DNA from: Procambarus clarkii
Taxonomy: Eukaryota > Arthropoda > Malacostraca > Decapoda > Cambaridae
Reading direction: 5' to 3'
DNA length: 64,000 nt
NCBI RefSeq assembly: GCF_040958095.1
Contig: NC_091227.1
Location: forward strand, 13,000,620-13,064,619
Shown here: piece by piece, positions 60,001 through 63,000 of the stretch
How positions within the stretch are numbered: position 1 is the stretch's first letter
Layout of the letters: every line of letters starts with the position of its first letter
Translations under genes and position numbers: made by a program
The notes under the pieces: generated by a model
Seen by the model: the letters and a program-made list of their open reading frames with translations, nothing else
Told to the model about the DNA's origin: nothing
Databases searched by the model: none

Positions 60001-63000
60001 ATACCTAGCATGCAATGCCCGAGCTGCCTGCACCTGAAAAATATCAGATTGGGTGAATTGAGTCGCAATCAAGCTATAATGCTTGCAGGACTCGGGGTCG
60101 AAGGTGTCACCGACAAAACAGGTAGCATGACGGAGGCAAAAACAACAAGAGTCAAGGGGAGAGGGGTCGCATCCATCAAACCCCATGTGCCCCCCCCCCC
60201 AAATCACATGTGCATTTCTATAGGCCATTGCTTCTCATGTCACTCTGAGGGGGCCAGGTTCTTTCTCGGGGTCTCCGGTACGCCTAGGAACTCCATTCAC
60301 ACTGACTGATGCAAAAGTCTAATGATATTCATATCAGCCCGTATCAGCCTGGATAGCTCCGGGGAGCCGAAGGGCTCCCCCCAGAAAAGTTAATGTGTGC
60401 AACCTTTCCAAAAGATTTCCTTAACTTTCTTAACCTAACTTACTTTCTTTCCTAGCTTTCCTTAACCAAAAGATTGCTAAAAAATTAGCAAATGGGGCGC
60501 TTTACCTTTCTGGGTGCCTGACCTGGTCAATGTCAGAGAGAATGCTTCCAACCACATGGGGGTTTCTATAGGCCAGTGCTCCTTGTGCCTCTCTGAGGGG
60601 GGCCTGGTTCTGGCTCATGGTCCCTGGTAGACCTAAGAACTCCATTCGCTTTGATTGATGCCTGGGTCTAATACATTCATATTAGCCTAAATAGCTGATA
60701 TACCCCGGGGAGTATACCTGTGGAGCCGAAGGGGCTCCCCCAGAAAAAGTATGAAATCCACCTTTATTAGTCATTTGGTTGCCCACTATGGTAAGATTTC
60801 TTGTGTCCTCTGGACAAGGATCATACTGTACTAATTAAATAAGGAAACTTCTTAGCACTGATTCTGCAAGGAAATTTGAGTAATTTCTAAGGGATCATTA
60901 ACACTTCGCTTCAATAGTCAACTAAATAAAACTGATCATTCCCGAGGTGATTGCGTTTTCTCCAGGTAACCACAGAAATATTTCCAAATACAGCGCACTC
61001 TACTGAAAATGTCAACCAGGTCCTCTGGCTAAATTTGGTGTGTGTTGCCTTCCATTGAAGACACCAAACTTGTCACCCCAAGAATGCCTCCCTTACACAG
61101 CCACACATTCCTCAAACTTGTATCTATATCTGATGTTACTTCAAACATGGTGATATGCAAAATTTACATATAGTATGGCTATTTTTAAATATGTACAGTA
61201 TATGAATAAATTTGCAAGCTTGGTAATTTTTTGTTTCAGTCAATTTGTACATGAATATTTTCATCATTTTCTTCAAAACTGCTACAATTATAAACATTAT
61301 AACAATTAATAGTAAATAAGAAAATTGCATTCATGTTATTTTTATTAGAAATTAAAAATAAAATGGCAAGACAATAATTATATATTTTCTATTTTGCTTC
61401 TAAAATGCAAAAAAAATTTACGTGTGAACAGTATGCCTGCTAATTTTATTTATAATGATATTCTATACATTGGGAACACTTAGGGCTAGGAATTTAGTAA
61501 TTTGAATAATGTTTTCTAGCAAGAGAATGTATTGCATATATGGAAAGCACAGATCTTTTCCCAACTGGAAATGTTTACTTGTTTTTTATTGAAATTTAAT
61601 TAGTGTACTGTACAATGTGTGTGCCTATCCAATTCTATTAACCTAATTGTGCTCGAGTTAGTTGAGCTTCATCTCTTAGGTCCCGCCTCTCAAAATGGTG
61701 CATAGGTTCCTCAGCTATTTCTCTCTTTCACTCCTACATTTGAAATTGTGTGGAATATGCCTCCCATCACCTCCATTTATTCACTACTGACACTAAAATT
61801 CTAATGCCTCGGGAGCTACATACTACAGGACTGGTCTGACATACATGATATAAAATATTCTAAACGAGTCCTTACATAAATTTCTAAAGACCGTTCTTAT
61901 TTTGGCCAGCCTAGTATATGCTGCCAATATCCTGTTTATGTGGGCTTCAGGAGAAAGGCATGGTGTGATTTCAACCTCCAGAATTTTCTCTACTCAATTG
62001 TATGACTGTATACATACATATACTGTATATGGTACATATGTACTAGTAATGAACATGGTATAAATAATGGAAGACAATCTGACCTACGTGCATCCATTAC
62101 CCCCCCAACACTAACAAGCATGCAGTTATTTAATTGATCCTTGTGTAGGAAGGTAATGAATGCAAGTAGGTCAGATCATCTTCCATTATGTAGTCCTGAC
62201 AACTTATTATTCATACCTTATCAGTGGTACAGGTAGTATATACTGTACTATAAATATACATGCTTAGAAATAAGTGGGAGAAAAATTTAAAATGGGCTGC
62301 TGTACCCCCACATTTTTATCTTTGAAGTTAATGTGCATAGGAAATACAATAGGGTGGATATAAACAGGAGGGTGGATATAAATAGGAGGGTGGATTATTG
62401 AGTGGATATAAATAGGAGGGTGGATTATTGGGTGGATATAAATAGGAGGGTGGATTATTGAGTGGCTATAAAGAGGAGCTAGCTGGCTCATATGGGTCAA
62501 TAGGCTTTCTGCAGTTACCTTCATTCTTATGTTCTAATAACATGATATGTTGCATCTTACCTGGAGCACATATACAGTTTCCATCAACTGGATCACAAAA
62601 GGCACCATTTCTACATTGACAGTTCTTTGCACACTTCTCTCCAAACTTGTAAAACGGACATGCTCTAGTGCAAGTTTCCCCGGCCCAACCTGCCTTGCAT
62701 TCACAAATTCCAAACCAAGGGTGACATCTGAAACACAGTACAGTATATGATAACTTAAAGATATACACTAATGCCATGATCTTGTTTACATCATTCTACC
62801 CGTGATCTTCTCCCACACTTTCTCTTGTTCTTATCTACCTGACCCCACAAGTTTTCATTTGCCCTGATCTTAACTTAATCCAACTTAAATGAAAATCCAG
62901 TCCCAGCCTACGGACTGCACATGTGACAGTGAGGGAGCAAGTGGGGGAGGTCTAGAGTCATAGAACTCCAAGGTGGACATGATACTGCCACCTGCTGCAT

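Noticed and set aside
60897..60915. TTAACACTTCGC as a second end of the 46303 piggyBac family
   Set aside because: The match is short, lacks a T, and no partner end is present.
62264..62524. Frame with IHPPIYIHP repeats
   Set aside because: It is a translation of the 30-bp tandem repeat, not a repeat protein.
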